From: an uncultured Brachybacterium sp.
GTDB lineage: Bacteria > Actinomycetota > Actinomycetes > Actinomycetales > Dermabacteraceae
NCBI RefSeq assembly: GCF_947500705.1
Contig: NZ_CANMSY010000004.1
Span: 186,001 to 250,000 of the forward strand
DNA length: 64,000 nt
Direction: 5' to 3'
In this document: positions 43,170-51,044 of the stretch, piece by piece
Numbering within the stretch: the stretch's first letter is position 1
Layout of the letters: every line of letters starts with the position of its first letter
Notes under the pieces: generated by a model
Seen by the model: only the letters and a program-made list of their open reading frames with translations
The model's database searches: none
Told to the model about the DNA's origin: nothing
Made by a program: the position numbers and the translations under genes

Positions 43170-44521
43170 GCCCGCCCCGCCACAGCGACGGGCGCCTCGC
43201 GACTCAGGTCGATGCCCAGTGCGGCGTCGACCTGGATCGGTGCGCCGGATTCGAGGGAGAGGTTGCCGCAGATGCCCACCGCGATCGCGCGGATCCCGTC
43301 GAAGTGATCGGAGGGGCGACCCAGCTCGTCCTGGACCGGGCCGACGAAGACATCGCTCAGCAGCAGCGCGTCGCCGCCGCCATGACCGCCGACGCCCTCG
43401 GGGATCTCCACCTCCCGGGCCGGCTCGAAGTGCCGCTGGACCACGAGGCGCTCGCCCCGCTCCCGCGCCCCGGCCTCCGCGCCGGTGACGGCGACAGCAC
43501 TGGGGTCGAGGTGAGAGCGCCCGTCCTCACCCTGGGGCACCACCTCGGCCCGCTCGATGACCTCGAGCTCGACCCGACCGGCGGTGCCGTTGACCGCGAC
43601 CCGGTACCCCTCCCACGGGCTGTGGGCGTTCAGGGCGTAGGTCAGCACGGCGCCGCGGCGGTAGTCCACCAGTGCGGTGAGGTTGTCCTCCGTGGTGATC
43701 CCGCCGGCGAACACGGACTGGTCCCTCCGGTAGCCATCGTGCTCCTCCGCGTCGAGGTAGAGCGCCTCGAGGCGCTCGTCGGAGCGGAGGTCCAGCTCGA
43801 AGGGATCGTGCGGGCCGTCGTGCGTGCCGCGCTCGGGCAGCGGGTCCCGGCCGCGGGCAGCCGCGGCGTCGGCGCCGTAGAAGCGCAGCCCGCCGCGGGC
43901 GTAGACCTGCGCGGGGGTGTCTGCGAGCCACCAGTTGACCAGGTCGAAGTGGTGGGCGGCCTTGTGCACGAACAGGCCGCCGCTGTTGGCCTTGTCGCGG
44001 TGCCAGCGCCGGAAGTAGTCCGCGCCGTGCTGGGTGTCCAGCACCCACTCGAAGACCACCGAGACCACCTCGCCGATCTCGCCCGAGGCGATGATCTGCT
44101 TCAGCGCGGTGTTGCGGGGGCTGTAGCGGTAGTTGAAGGTCACCACCACGGAGCGGCCGGTGCGGTCGATCGCCTCCTGGATGTCGCGGGCCGACGGCGC
44201 ATCGATCGTCAGCGGCTTCTCGACCACCACGTCGGCTCCCGCCTCGAGGGCGCGGACCACGTGCTCGGCGTGCAGCCGGTCCACGCTGGTGACGATCACC
44301 CGGTCCACGGACTCCTCGGCGATGATCTGCTCGAGCTCGTCCGGCCCGCCGAGCCGCACCTGGGCGAAGGCGCCGTGGCGGCCCCGGTGGTACTCGCGGC
44401 GGCTGGGGTTCACGTCGATCAGGGCGACCAGCTCGGCGACGTCGGCGTGGGGACCGGCGATCGCATCGAGGTACATCTGGCTGCGGTGACCGGTGCCGAT
44501 CACGGCATAGCGGGTGGTCAT
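43166..44521 (-). CDS. Gfo/Idh/MocA family oxidoreductase
   Basis: The product is 451 aa, longer than its neighbour. RYAVIGTGHRSQMYLDAI binds the cofactor, VVEKPLTIDAPSARDIQEA is the E-K-P region, and HKAAHHFDLVNWWL carries the conserved His pair. It is a different subgroup from 41946-43169, with YDAEEHDGYRRDQSVFAGG-like loops seen in enzymes acting on larger glycosides. A hairpin at 44583-44641 separates it from the permease gene, so expression may be lower than for the transporter. Some such pairs convert glycosides through a 3-keto intermediate; that is only a possibility here. Confidence 0.9.
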   Translation of the reverse strand: MTTRYAVIGTGHRSQMYLDAIAGPHADVAELVALIDVNPSRREYHRGRHGAFAQVRLGGPDELEQIIAEESVDRVIVTSVDRLHAEHVVRALEAGADVVVEKPLTIDAPSARDIQEAIDRTGRSVVVTFNYRYSPRNTALKQIIASGEIGEVVSVVFEWVLDTQHGADYFRRWHRDKANSGGLFVHKAAHHFDLVNWWLADTPAQVYARGGLRFYGADAAAARGRDPLPERGTHDGPHDPFELDLRSDERLEALYLDAEEHDGYRRDQSVFAGGITTEDNLTALVDYRRGAVLTYALNAHSPWEGYRVAVNGTAGRVELEVIERAEVVPQGEDGRSHLDPSAVAVTGAEAGARERGERLVVQRHFEPAREVEIPEGVGGHGGGDALLLSDVFVGPVQDELGRPSDHFDGIRAIAVGICGNLSLESGAPIQVDAALGIDLSREAPVAVAGRA

Positions 44522-44582
44522 GTCTCTCCTGTGTGTGCGGACTGCGAAGGGGTGAGGGAGCGAGGCGTACCCGGTGCGGCCC

Positions 44583-44641
44583 GCGATCGTACGATTCCGA
44601 GCCGATTCCGAGCCGGAAGTGGCTCGGAATCGGACGATCGC
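44583..44641 (-). terminator. intra-operon hairpin with embedded direct repeat
   Basis: gcgatcgtacgattccgagcc (44583-44603) pairs with ggctcggaatcggacgatcgc (44621-44641) with one mismatch. The 11-mer gattccgagcc occurs twice in a row (44593-44603, 44604-44614), so two alternative stems can form with the right arm. It lies between the permease stop and the oxidoreductase start. Confidence 0.7.
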
Positions 44642-44696
44642 ACCCGACGGGGACGGGTGCTGCGGCGGCGAGGCAGAACGGGCAGCGGGGTCGGGG

Positions 44697-45611
44697 CTAC
44701 TTGATCCCGGTGGTGGCGAAGCCCTTGACCAGGAAGCGCTGGCCGAACAGGAACACCAGGAATAGCGGGATCAGGGAGACCACCGACATCGCGAACATCG
44801 CGCCCCAGTCGGAGGAGCCCTGGGTGTCCAGGAACGACTTCAGCGCCAGCGGCACGGTGAAGTTGTCCGGGGTGGTGAGGTAGATGAGGGAGCCGAAGAA
44901 GTCGTTCCACATCCACATGAAGGTGAAGATGGTGGTGGTCGCGAGCGCCGGGAGCATCAGCGGCAGGATGATCTTGAAGAAGATCCGGAAGTGACCGCAG
45001 CCGTCGATGCGGGCCGCCTCATCCAGCTCCCTGGGGATGCCGCGGATGAACTGCACCATCAGGAAGATGAAGAACGCGTCGGTGGCCAGGAACTTCGGCA
45101 GGATCAGCGGCAGCATCGTGTTCACCCAGCCGGTCTGGGAGAACATGATGTATTGCGGCACGATCACCACGTGGATCGGCAGCATCAGGGTCATCAGCAT
45201 GATCGCGAAAGCGATGTTGCGGCCCCAGAACTTCAGCCGCGCGAAGGCGTAGGCGGTCAGCGAGCAGGCCACCAGGTTGCCGATCACGCATCCCAGCACC
45301 AGCAGGGTGGAGTTCATCAGATAGTGCGAGAACGGCTGCGCGAGGGACTCCCAGCCCCGTGCGTAGTTCGACAGGTCGAAGCTCAGCGGGAACAGGCTGG
45401 GATTGCGGAAGATCTCCTCATTGGGCCGCAGGGAGGAGACCACCATCCACAGCAGCGGGTAGATCATCGCGATGCTCGCCACGATCATGATCGCGTGGCG
45501 GAGGATCCGGCGCCCCAGACGACGGGGCCGGGGCTTGGGGACCACTCGGGCGGGGGCCTCGGCCGCGGGGCCCGAGGGGCCCGCGGCGGGACGGCTCTGC
45601 AGATCAGTCAT
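44697..45611 (-). CDS. sugar ABC transporter permease, MalG type
   Basis: The product is 304 aa with six membrane segments. The EAA loop reads LDEAARIDGCGHFRIFF followed by KIILPLMLPAL, and the end is GQRFLVKGFATTGIK. Its start overlaps the upstream permease by 8 bases. It serves the importer with 45604-46542 and the binding protein at 46625-47938. The two extra binding proteins encoded rightward at 48365 and 49746 have no permeases of their own and may share it. Confidence 0.92.
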   Translation of the reverse strand: MTDLQSRPAAGPSGPAAEAPARVVPKPRPRRLGRRILRHAIMIVASIAMIYPLLWMVVSSLRPNEEIFRNPSLFPLSFDLSNYARGWESLAQPFSHYLMNSTLLVLGCVIGNLVACSLTAYAFARLKFWGRNIAFAIMLMTLMLPIHVVIVPQYIMFSQTGWVNTMLPLILPKFLATDAFFIFLMVQFIRGIPRELDEAARIDGCGHFRIFFKIILPLMLPALATTTIFTFMWMWNDFFGSLIYLTTPDNFTVPLALKSFLDTQGSSDWGAMFAMSVVSLIPLFLVFLFGQRFLVKGFATTGIK

Positions 45612-46542
45612 CGTAGAACACCCAGAACTTGGAGACGAAGAAGTTGATGGCGGTGAAGATCGCGACGATGATCAGCAGCAGCCAGGCCATCGCGGAGGCG
45701 TACCCCATGTCGAACTGGGTGAAGCCCTTGATGTACAGGTACAGCGTGTAGAACATCGTCGAATCCGAGGGACCGCCGGTGCCGCCGGAGACCACGAACG
45801 CCTGCGTGAACGACTGGAAGGCGTTGATGACCTGCAGCACCACGTTGAAGAAGATGATCGGCGTGAGCAGCGGGATGGTGATGCGGAAGAACTGCGCGAG
45901 CTTCGAGGCGCCGTCCACGGACGCCGCTTCGTAGTACATCTCGGGAATCTGCCGCAGTCCCGCCAGGAAGATGATCATCGGGGACCCGAAGGTCCACACG
46001 TGCAGCAGGATGATCGTGCCCAGCGCCGTATCCGGGTTGGAGACCCAGCCGGGCAGGTTCTCGAAGCCGAGCATCCCGCCGACCTGGTTGATCAGTCCGT
46101 TGGCACCGAACATCTGGCGCCACAGGATCGCGATCGCGACCGAGCCGCCCAGCAGCGAGGGCAGATAGAACACCGAGCGGTAGAAGGCCAGGCCCTTGAT
46201 GCCCTGGTTCAGCGCCACTGCCAGCAGCAGCGCGGCGATCAGCTGCAGCGGCGTGCCCACGAACACGTAGATGAAGGTGACCAGCAGCGAGTTGTGCAGG
46301 CGGGTATCGCCGATCATCTCCTTGATGTTGTCCAGCCCGACGAACTCGGGCGGGGCCAGCAGGCTGTAATCGGTGAACGCGAGTACGAACGACGCGATCA
46401 TCGGGATCAGGGTGATCCCGAGGAAGCCCAGCAGCCACGGCAGCATGAACACCACTGCCTGCTTGTTGTCGGGATGCTTCTCCTTCGGTCCGCCCTTCTT
46501 TCGTGACGAGACGATGGAGGCGAGTTCTCCCACGGCGCTCAT
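45604..46542 (-). CDS. sugar ABC transporter permease, MalF type
   Basis: The product is 312 aa with six membrane segments starting at VVFMLPWLLGFLGITLIPM. The EAA-loop equivalent is YYEAASVDGASKLAQFF followed by RITIPLL. A charged N-terminus (SSRKKGGPKEKHPDNK) is predicted to be cytoplasmic. The gene is 82 bases after the binding-protein stop, with an imperfect hairpin in between. The family is CUT1, used for di- and oligosaccharides. The ATPase is not in the window. Confidence 0.92.
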   Translation of the reverse strand: MSAVGELASIVSSRKKGGPKEKHPDNKQAVVFMLPWLLGFLGITLIPMIASFVLAFTDYSLLAPPEFVGLDNIKEMIGDTRLHNSLLVTFIYVFVGTPLQLIAALLLAVALNQGIKGLAFYRSVFYLPSLLGGSVAIAILWRQMFGANGLINQVGGMLGFENLPGWVSNPDTALGTIILLHVWTFGSPMIIFLAGLRQIPEMYYEAASVDGASKLAQFFRITIPLLTPIIFFNVVLQVINAFQSFTQAFVVSGGTGGPSDSTMFYTLYLYIKGFTQFDMGYASAMAWLLLIIVAIFTAINFFVSKFWVFYDD

Positions 46543-46566
46543 AGGCGTCTTCCCTTCGTGGTCGGG

Positions 46567-46613
46567 GCACCGCTGAGGCCGACGGGGTTCTCCCCGGCCG
46601 GCCGCGGCGGTGC
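46567..46613 (-). terminator. imperfect hairpin between binding-protein and permease genes
   Basis: gcaccgc, ggccg and cgggg on the left pair with matching runs on the right around a ttct loop. It lies 11 bases after the binding-protein stop. It resembles the hairpin at 18227-18260 in position and could keep binding-protein mRNA in excess. Confidence 0.5.
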
Positions 46614-46624
46614 GATGGAGGTGA

Positions 46625-47938
46625 TCAGGCCAGTGCGGCGTCGAGCTCGTCGAGCAGTCGCTGGCCGGCCTCTGCCGGGGTGATGGTGCCGAAGAGCATG
46701 TCCTCGCCGGCGCGGGTCAGGATGTCCTCGAACTGGCCGCCGCCCTGAGGGGTGATCTCGGGGGCGCTGCCCAGTTCGCTCTCGATCGCCTCGAGGAAGT
46801 CGACGGCCTTGGTGTTGGCCTCGTCGAGGTCGGGGACGATCGCCTCGCGCACGGTCAGGTTGCCGGGTACGCCGCGCTCGACCGAGAGGATCTTCCCGGC
46901 ATCGGGCGAGTTGACCAGGTAGTCGACGAAGGCGACGGCGGCCTCGGGGTTCGCCGCGTTCGCGGAGACGGCCCAGTACATCGACGCCTTGTACCAGAGG
47001 TGTGCGTCGGCGGCGGAGCCCGTCATCGACGGCGGGCGCAGCACGAGCACGCCCTCGGGCACGAGACCGTCATGGGCGACGACCTGGTTGGACCAGGCCA
47101 CCGTCATGGCGACCTTCCCGGTCGCGAAGAACGACTGGTCCATGGACTTCGCGGCATCCTCGACGGAGAGGCTCGCGTCGGGGCAGGCACCCGAGTCCTG
47201 GAGCTTCTTGGTCCACTCGAACCAGGCGGTGCCGGTGGCGGCGTCGAACCCGGCGCCGCCGTCCTTGTACTGGTCCTGGCCGGCCTGGCGCACGTAGACC
47301 TGGAACAGGCCCTGCACGGTGCCCATCTGGGTCATGCCCCAGGTGCCGTCCGGGGTGCTCTCCGAGATCTGCACCGCGGTGTCGACCAGGTCGTCCCAGG
47401 TCCAGGTGGAGTCGTCGGGGATCTCGACGCCTGCCTCCTCGAACACGACGGGGTTGATCAGGAAGGCGAAGGCGTTCAGGCCGGCGTTGATCGCTGCGAG
47501 GCCCACCTCGGGCAGCTCTCCCACCTCGACCGAGCCCGGCGCGAAGTCCGCGGTGTCCAGGCCGGCACCGGCGAGGTCGAGCAGGGCGCCGCGCTGGCCG
47601 TACTCGGCGAGGTACTTCTCGTCCATCTGGACGACGTCGGGGAAGTCGCCGCCGGCGGTCTGGGTGGCGAGCTTGTCCCAGTAGCCGCTCCATTCGCCGG
47701 GCTCGAGGCTGAGGGTGACGTCCGGGGCGACCTCCTCGTAGGCGGCTGCGACGTCCTGGGTGTTCTGGTCGCGGGTGGGGTTGCCCCACCAGGCGACGCG
47801 GAGGGAGGCGCTGCCATCCCCGCCACCTCCTCCTCCTTCACCACCACCTCCACCGGAGGCGTTGGGGCCGCAGGCGGCGAGGCCTGCCAGACCGGGGACG
47901 GCGAGACCAAGGGCAAGGGCTGTGCGTCGGGTGAACAT
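46625..47938 (-). CDS. sugar ABC transporter substrate-binding lipoprotein
   Basis: The product is 437 aa. AGGAGAACCG precedes the ATG at 47938. MFTRRTALALGLAVPGLAGL leads to lipobox LAAC, then CGPNASGG and a Gly-rich linker. The mature part (LRVAWWGNPTRDQNTQDV, GEWSGYWDKLATQTAGGDFP, VVQMDEKYL) belongs to family 1 binding proteins. It shares the CGPNAS sequence right after the lipidated Cys, and SGYWDKLAT-type segments, with the two binding proteins encoded on the other side of the divergent promoter, so all three are close paralogues. It leads the operon with the two permeases and two oxidoreductases. Confidence 0.93.
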   Translation of the reverse strand: MFTRRTALALGLAVPGLAGLAACGPNASGGGGGEGGGGGGDGSASLRVAWWGNPTRDQNTQDVAAAYEEVAPDVTLSLEPGEWSGYWDKLATQTAGGDFPDVVQMDEKYLAEYGQRGALLDLAGAGLDTADFAPGSVEVGELPEVGLAAINAGLNAFAFLINPVVFEEAGVEIPDDSTWTWDDLVDTAVQISESTPDGTWGMTQMGTVQGLFQVYVRQAGQDQYKDGGAGFDAATGTAWFEWTKKLQDSGACPDASLSVEDAAKSMDQSFFATGKVAMTVAWSNQVVAHDGLVPEGVLVLRPPSMTGSAADAHLWYKASMYWAVSANAANPEAAVAFVDYLVNSPDAGKILSVERGVPGNLTVREAIVPDLDEANTKAVDFLEAIESELGSAPEITPQGGGQFEDILTRAGEDMLFGTITPAEAGQRLLDELDAALA

Positions 47939-48142
47939 CGGTTCTCCTGTCATCGTCGCCTGCTGCGGCGGACGGCGGGCCGGCGGACCATCGTGGTCCT
48001 CCGAGAGGGTTGTGCCTGGGCGGGAACTCCATCGTCCTGCCCAGTGCGCTGCGGGTCGGGCTCTCATCCGTCCTGCGCCGCATCAGGGTGCAAGGTGCTG
48101 TCCGTGCGGACCGACCGGGATCATGCCCGGATGGCACCCATA

Positions 48143-48171
48143 GGAAAGCGCTTGACGAGAGGGTTTGTCAA
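48143..48171 (-). promoter_or_regulatory. -35 box and operator G before the importer operon
   Basis: A perfect TTGACA (minus strand, 48166-48171) is followed downstream by the operator GTCAAGCGCTTTCC (minus strand, 48143-48156). It contains the palindrome AAGCGCTT and differs by one base from the site before rhaM (32772-32785). The -10 is unclear. The 47939-48364 spacer of 426 bases also holds operator H' and the long leader of the leftward gene. Confidence 0.55.
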
Positions 48172-48290
48172 GCCCCTTCGTCCCGTCCGGCTCCGCGACA
48201 TGCCAACGTTGCACTCCAGGGCGGCTTCCTGTCGTGGACCAGCACGATCGCCACCCTTGCACTCGCTGTGCGCCAGCGTTAGTGTGCCAC

Positions 48291-48315
48291 TATAACTAAG
48301 TCTGAAACGACTCAG
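48291..48315 (+). promoter_or_regulatory. -10 box and operator H' before the rightward binding-protein operon
   Basis: TATAAC (48291-48296) is a likely -10. The palindrome CTGAAACGACTCAG (48302-48315) follows and would cover the transcription start. Its core is the reverse complement of the TGAGTCGTTTCA core before rhaI. Confidence 0.6.
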
Positions 48316-48364
48316 CAAGGGCTCACCGCGGGGATGACCCCGCCTCCACCACCCCGAAGGATCG

Positions 48365-49687
48365 ATGATGATCTCGCGCCGCCGCACCCTGTCCCTGCTC
48401 GCCGCCGCCGGCTCCGTGCCGGCCCTGTCCGCCCTCGCCGGCTGCGGACCCAACGCCTCCCCCGGAGGGTCCGAGGAAGGTGGCGGGGCGCTGCGCGTCT
48501 ACTGGTGGGGCGGGGATCTGCGCAACGGCATGACCCGCGAGGCGCTCGATCTGTTCACCGCCGAGCACGCCGACATCGCCGTCTCCCCCGAGTACAGCGA
48601 GTGGACCGGCTACTGGGACAAGCTCGCCACCCAGTTCGCCGGCGGCGATGCCCCTGACGTGCTCCAGATGGACGAGGCGTACATCGATTCCTACGGCGCC
48701 CGCTCCTCGCTGCTGGACCTCGAGACGGTCTCCGATGTGCTGGACCTCAGCGCGATGGACGATGCCGTGCTGGACACCGGCCGCCTGGCCGACGGCACCC
48801 TCGTGGGCGCGCCGCTGGGCGTCGGAATCTTCTCTGTCGGCGTGAACCCGACGATCCTCGAGCAGGCCGGTCTCGCGATGCCGGACGACACCACCTGGAC
48901 CTGGGAGGACTTCGCCGAGCTCTGCACCGCGGTCAGCGACTGGGCCTCGAGCGCTGGCGAGGACGTGGTGGGCTTCGACTTCTTCGGCACCAGTGCCGCA
49001 GAGCTCGGCGCGTGGGCGCGGCAGAGCGGCGAGCAGCTGTTCCCCCGCGAGGACGAGACGCTGATCAGCAAGGACACGATCCTCGCCTACCTCGAGTACG
49101 CCCTCGCGCTGGTGGAGAGCGGCGCGGTGGTAGGCCCCTCGGAGCAGATCGAGGACTTCGCCGCCGGAGTGGAGCAGGGCCGGTTCGGGAACAACCGCTC
49201 GGCGTTCCACTTCCAGTTCCATACCCAGGTGCAGACCTTCCAGGCGGCCTCCGGCTCACCGCTGCGGCTGCTGCGACTGCCCGCCCGCACCAGCGGTGAC
49301 CCGCAGATGGTCAACAAGGCCTCGATGTACTGGTCGATCGCGGCCACCGCCGCCGATCCCCAGTCCGCTGCGACGCTGGTGAACTTCCTGCTGCGCGATC
49401 CCGAGGCGGCGAAGATCCTCAAGATCGAGCGGGGCGTGACCGCCTTCCCCGAGCTGCAGGACGAGATCGAGACCGTGCTCGACGAGAACGAGATGATCTC
49501 CCTCGACTTCGCGCGGCAGATGCAGTCCGAGGTGGTGCGTCCACCGCTGGTCACCCCCGCCTCAGGCGTCGGCTTCGGCGACGAGCTCTCCCGCCTCGGG
49601 GAGGAGTCCCTGTTCGGCAACCGGCCGCCGGCCGACGTCGCCGAGGAGCTCCTCACGATCCTCGAGGGCATGCAGCCCGCGCAGTGA
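48365..49687 (+). CDS. sugar ABC transporter substrate-binding lipoprotein (orphan, first copy)
   Basis: The product is 440 aa from tandem ATG codons with GAAGGA upstream. The signal MMISRRRTLSLLAAAG ends in lipobox LAGC, followed by GPNASPGG. A twin Arg/Arg-Arg makes Tat export possible. The mature part (LRVYWWGGDLRNGMTREAL, SEWTGYWDKLATQFAGGDAP, VLQMDEAYI) is clearly paralogous to 46625-47938 and 49746-51044. No permease gene is in this operon, so it must use permeases from elsewhere, most simply those at 44697-46542. Operator H' links it to the rhamnose genes. Confidence 0.93.
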   Translation: MMISRRRTLSLLAAAGSVPALSALAGCGPNASPGGSEEGGGALRVYWWGGDLRNGMTREALDLFTAEHADIAVSPEYSEWTGYWDKLATQFAGGDAPDVLQMDEAYIDSYGARSSLLDLETVSDVLDLSAMDDAVLDTGRLADGTLVGAPLGVGIFSVGVNPTILEQAGLAMPDDTTWTWEDFAELCTAVSDWASSAGEDVVGFDFFGTSAAELGAWARQSGEQLFPREDETLISKDTILAYLEYALALVESGAVVGPSEQIEDFAAGVEQGRFGNNRSAFHFQFHTQVQTFQAASGSPLRLLRLPARTSGDPQMVNKASMYWSIAATAADPQSAATLVNFLLRDPEAAKILKIERGVTAFPELQDEIETVLDENEMISLDFARQMQSEVVRPPLVTPASGVGFGDELSRLGEESLFGNRPPADVAEELLTILEGMQPAQ

Positions 49688-49745
49688 CCCTGCATGTCCC
49701 CTCCGCCGCCCCCACCGCTGCCACCTCTGTCACCTGGAGCGACCC

Positions 49746-51044
49746 GTGATCCCGTCCCGCCGCACCGCCCTGACCGCCCTGCCCCTCGCCGCCCTCGTCG
49801 GCACCACCCTCGCCGCCTGCGGTCCCAATGCGTCCGGCGGAGGCGGCGGGGACGGCGACGAGTCCTCGCTGCGCTTCTCCTGGTGGGGGAACCCTGAACG
49901 GGCCGCGACCACACAGCAGGTGATCGATCTCTTCCTCGAGAAGAATCCCGAGCTGACGGTGAGCGCGGAGCCCGGAGACATCTCCGGCTACTTCGACAAG
50001 CTCGCCACCGCGGTCGCCGCGGGTGACGAGCCCGATGTGATGGTGATGGGCGGCGCCTATCCCGCCGAGTACGCCGCCCGCTCAGTGCTGCTGGACCTGG
50101 GCACCGTCGAGGACACCCTGGACCTGTCGGTGATGGACGAGAACGCCCGCACCAACGGACAGGTCGACGGCACCCAGATCGCGGTGACCACCGGGATCAA
50201 CGCCCCCGGCATGATCGTGAACCCGGCGGTGCTGGCCGAGGCCGGGGTGGAGATGCCCGACCCGGAGACCTGGACCTGGGACGACTACTCGGCTGCGGCG
50301 ATCGCGGTCAGCGAGGCGAGCGGGGAGGGCATCTACGGCTCCGGATCGGTGTTCACCCATGACTCGATCGACCTGTGGGCGCGTCAGCACGGCCAGATCC
50401 TCTACACCGAGGACGGGGAGATCGGGGTGGACGTCGACACGGTCAGCTCCTTCTTCGAGTACTCGAAGATGCTCGTGGACACTGGCGCCTCCCCCGGGGC
50501 GGAGGAGCTGGTGGAGCTCACCGACGTCGGCCCCGAGCAGACCCTCATGGGGCAGGGCCGGGCCGCGTTCATGCTCACCTGGTCCAGCTCGCTGACCGCG
50601 CTGTCCGAGGCCGCCGGGACCGAGCTCGAGATCGTGAAGATCCCCGGGGAGTCCGTCGAGACCGGGGCCTGGCTGCAGTCCTCGCAGTTCTACACGGTCT
50701 CCGCCCGCACCTCTGCCCCCGAGGCCGCCGCGGCGTTCGTGAACTTCCTGGTCACCGACCCGGAGGCGGGGAAGCTGATCCTCACCGACCGGGGCGTGCC
50801 GGCCGTCGAGTCGGTGCGGCAGGCGATCCTGCCCGAGCTCTCGGAGACCGCCCGGCGCGAGGTCGAGTACATCTCGGAGCTCGGCGAGATGGAGCTCAAG
50901 CAAACCTGGATCGGACCGGCCGGCTCGACCGCCGTCGCGGAGATCACCCCGCGGCACCAGAACATCGTCCTGTTCGGCAGCGCCACCGCGCAGGAGGCCG
51001 CCGAGGCCTGGCACACCGAGGCCGTGGCGGCCGTCGCCGGATGA
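49746..51044 (+). CDS. sugar ABC transporter substrate-binding lipoprotein (orphan, second copy)
   Basis: The product is 432 aa from a GTG start at 49746 with CTGGAG upstream. IPSRRTALTALPLAALVGTT leads to lipobox LAAC and GPNASGGGG. The mature part (LRFSWWGNPERAATTQQV, DISGYFDKLATAVAAGDEPD, VMVMGGAYP) is a family 1 binding protein. It is closest by eye to its two neighbours, and the tandem arrangement shows local duplication with divergence, probably for different oligomers. The stop overlaps the start of the glycosidase-like gene (ATGA), suggesting that binding and breakdown of the same sugar are coupled. Confidence 0.93.
   Translation: MIPSRRTALTALPLAALVGTTLAACGPNASGGGGGDGDESSLRFSWWGNPERAATTQQVIDLFLEKNPELTVSAEPGDISGYFDKLATAVAAGDEPDVMVMGGAYPAEYAARSVLLDLGTVEDTLDLSVMDENARTNGQVDGTQIAVTTGINAPGMIVNPAVLAEAGVEMPDPETWTWDDYSAAAIAVSEASGEGIYGSGSVFTHDSIDLWARQHGQILYTEDGEIGVDVDTVSSFFEYSKMLVDTGASPGAEELVELTDVGPEQTLMGQGRAAFMLTWSSSLTALSEAAGTELEIVKIPGESVETGAWLQSSQFYTVSARTSAPEAAAAFVNFLVTDPEAGKLILTDRGVPAVESVRQAILPELSETARREVEYISELGEMELKQTWIGPAGSTAVAEITPRHQNIVLFGSATAQEAAEAWHTEAVAAVAG

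Noticed and set aside
48291-48315. Operator H' acting with a promoter of the same geometry as the arabinan sites
   Set aside because: The hexamer at the matching position is not -10-like. The -10 candidate lies upstream of the operator instead.
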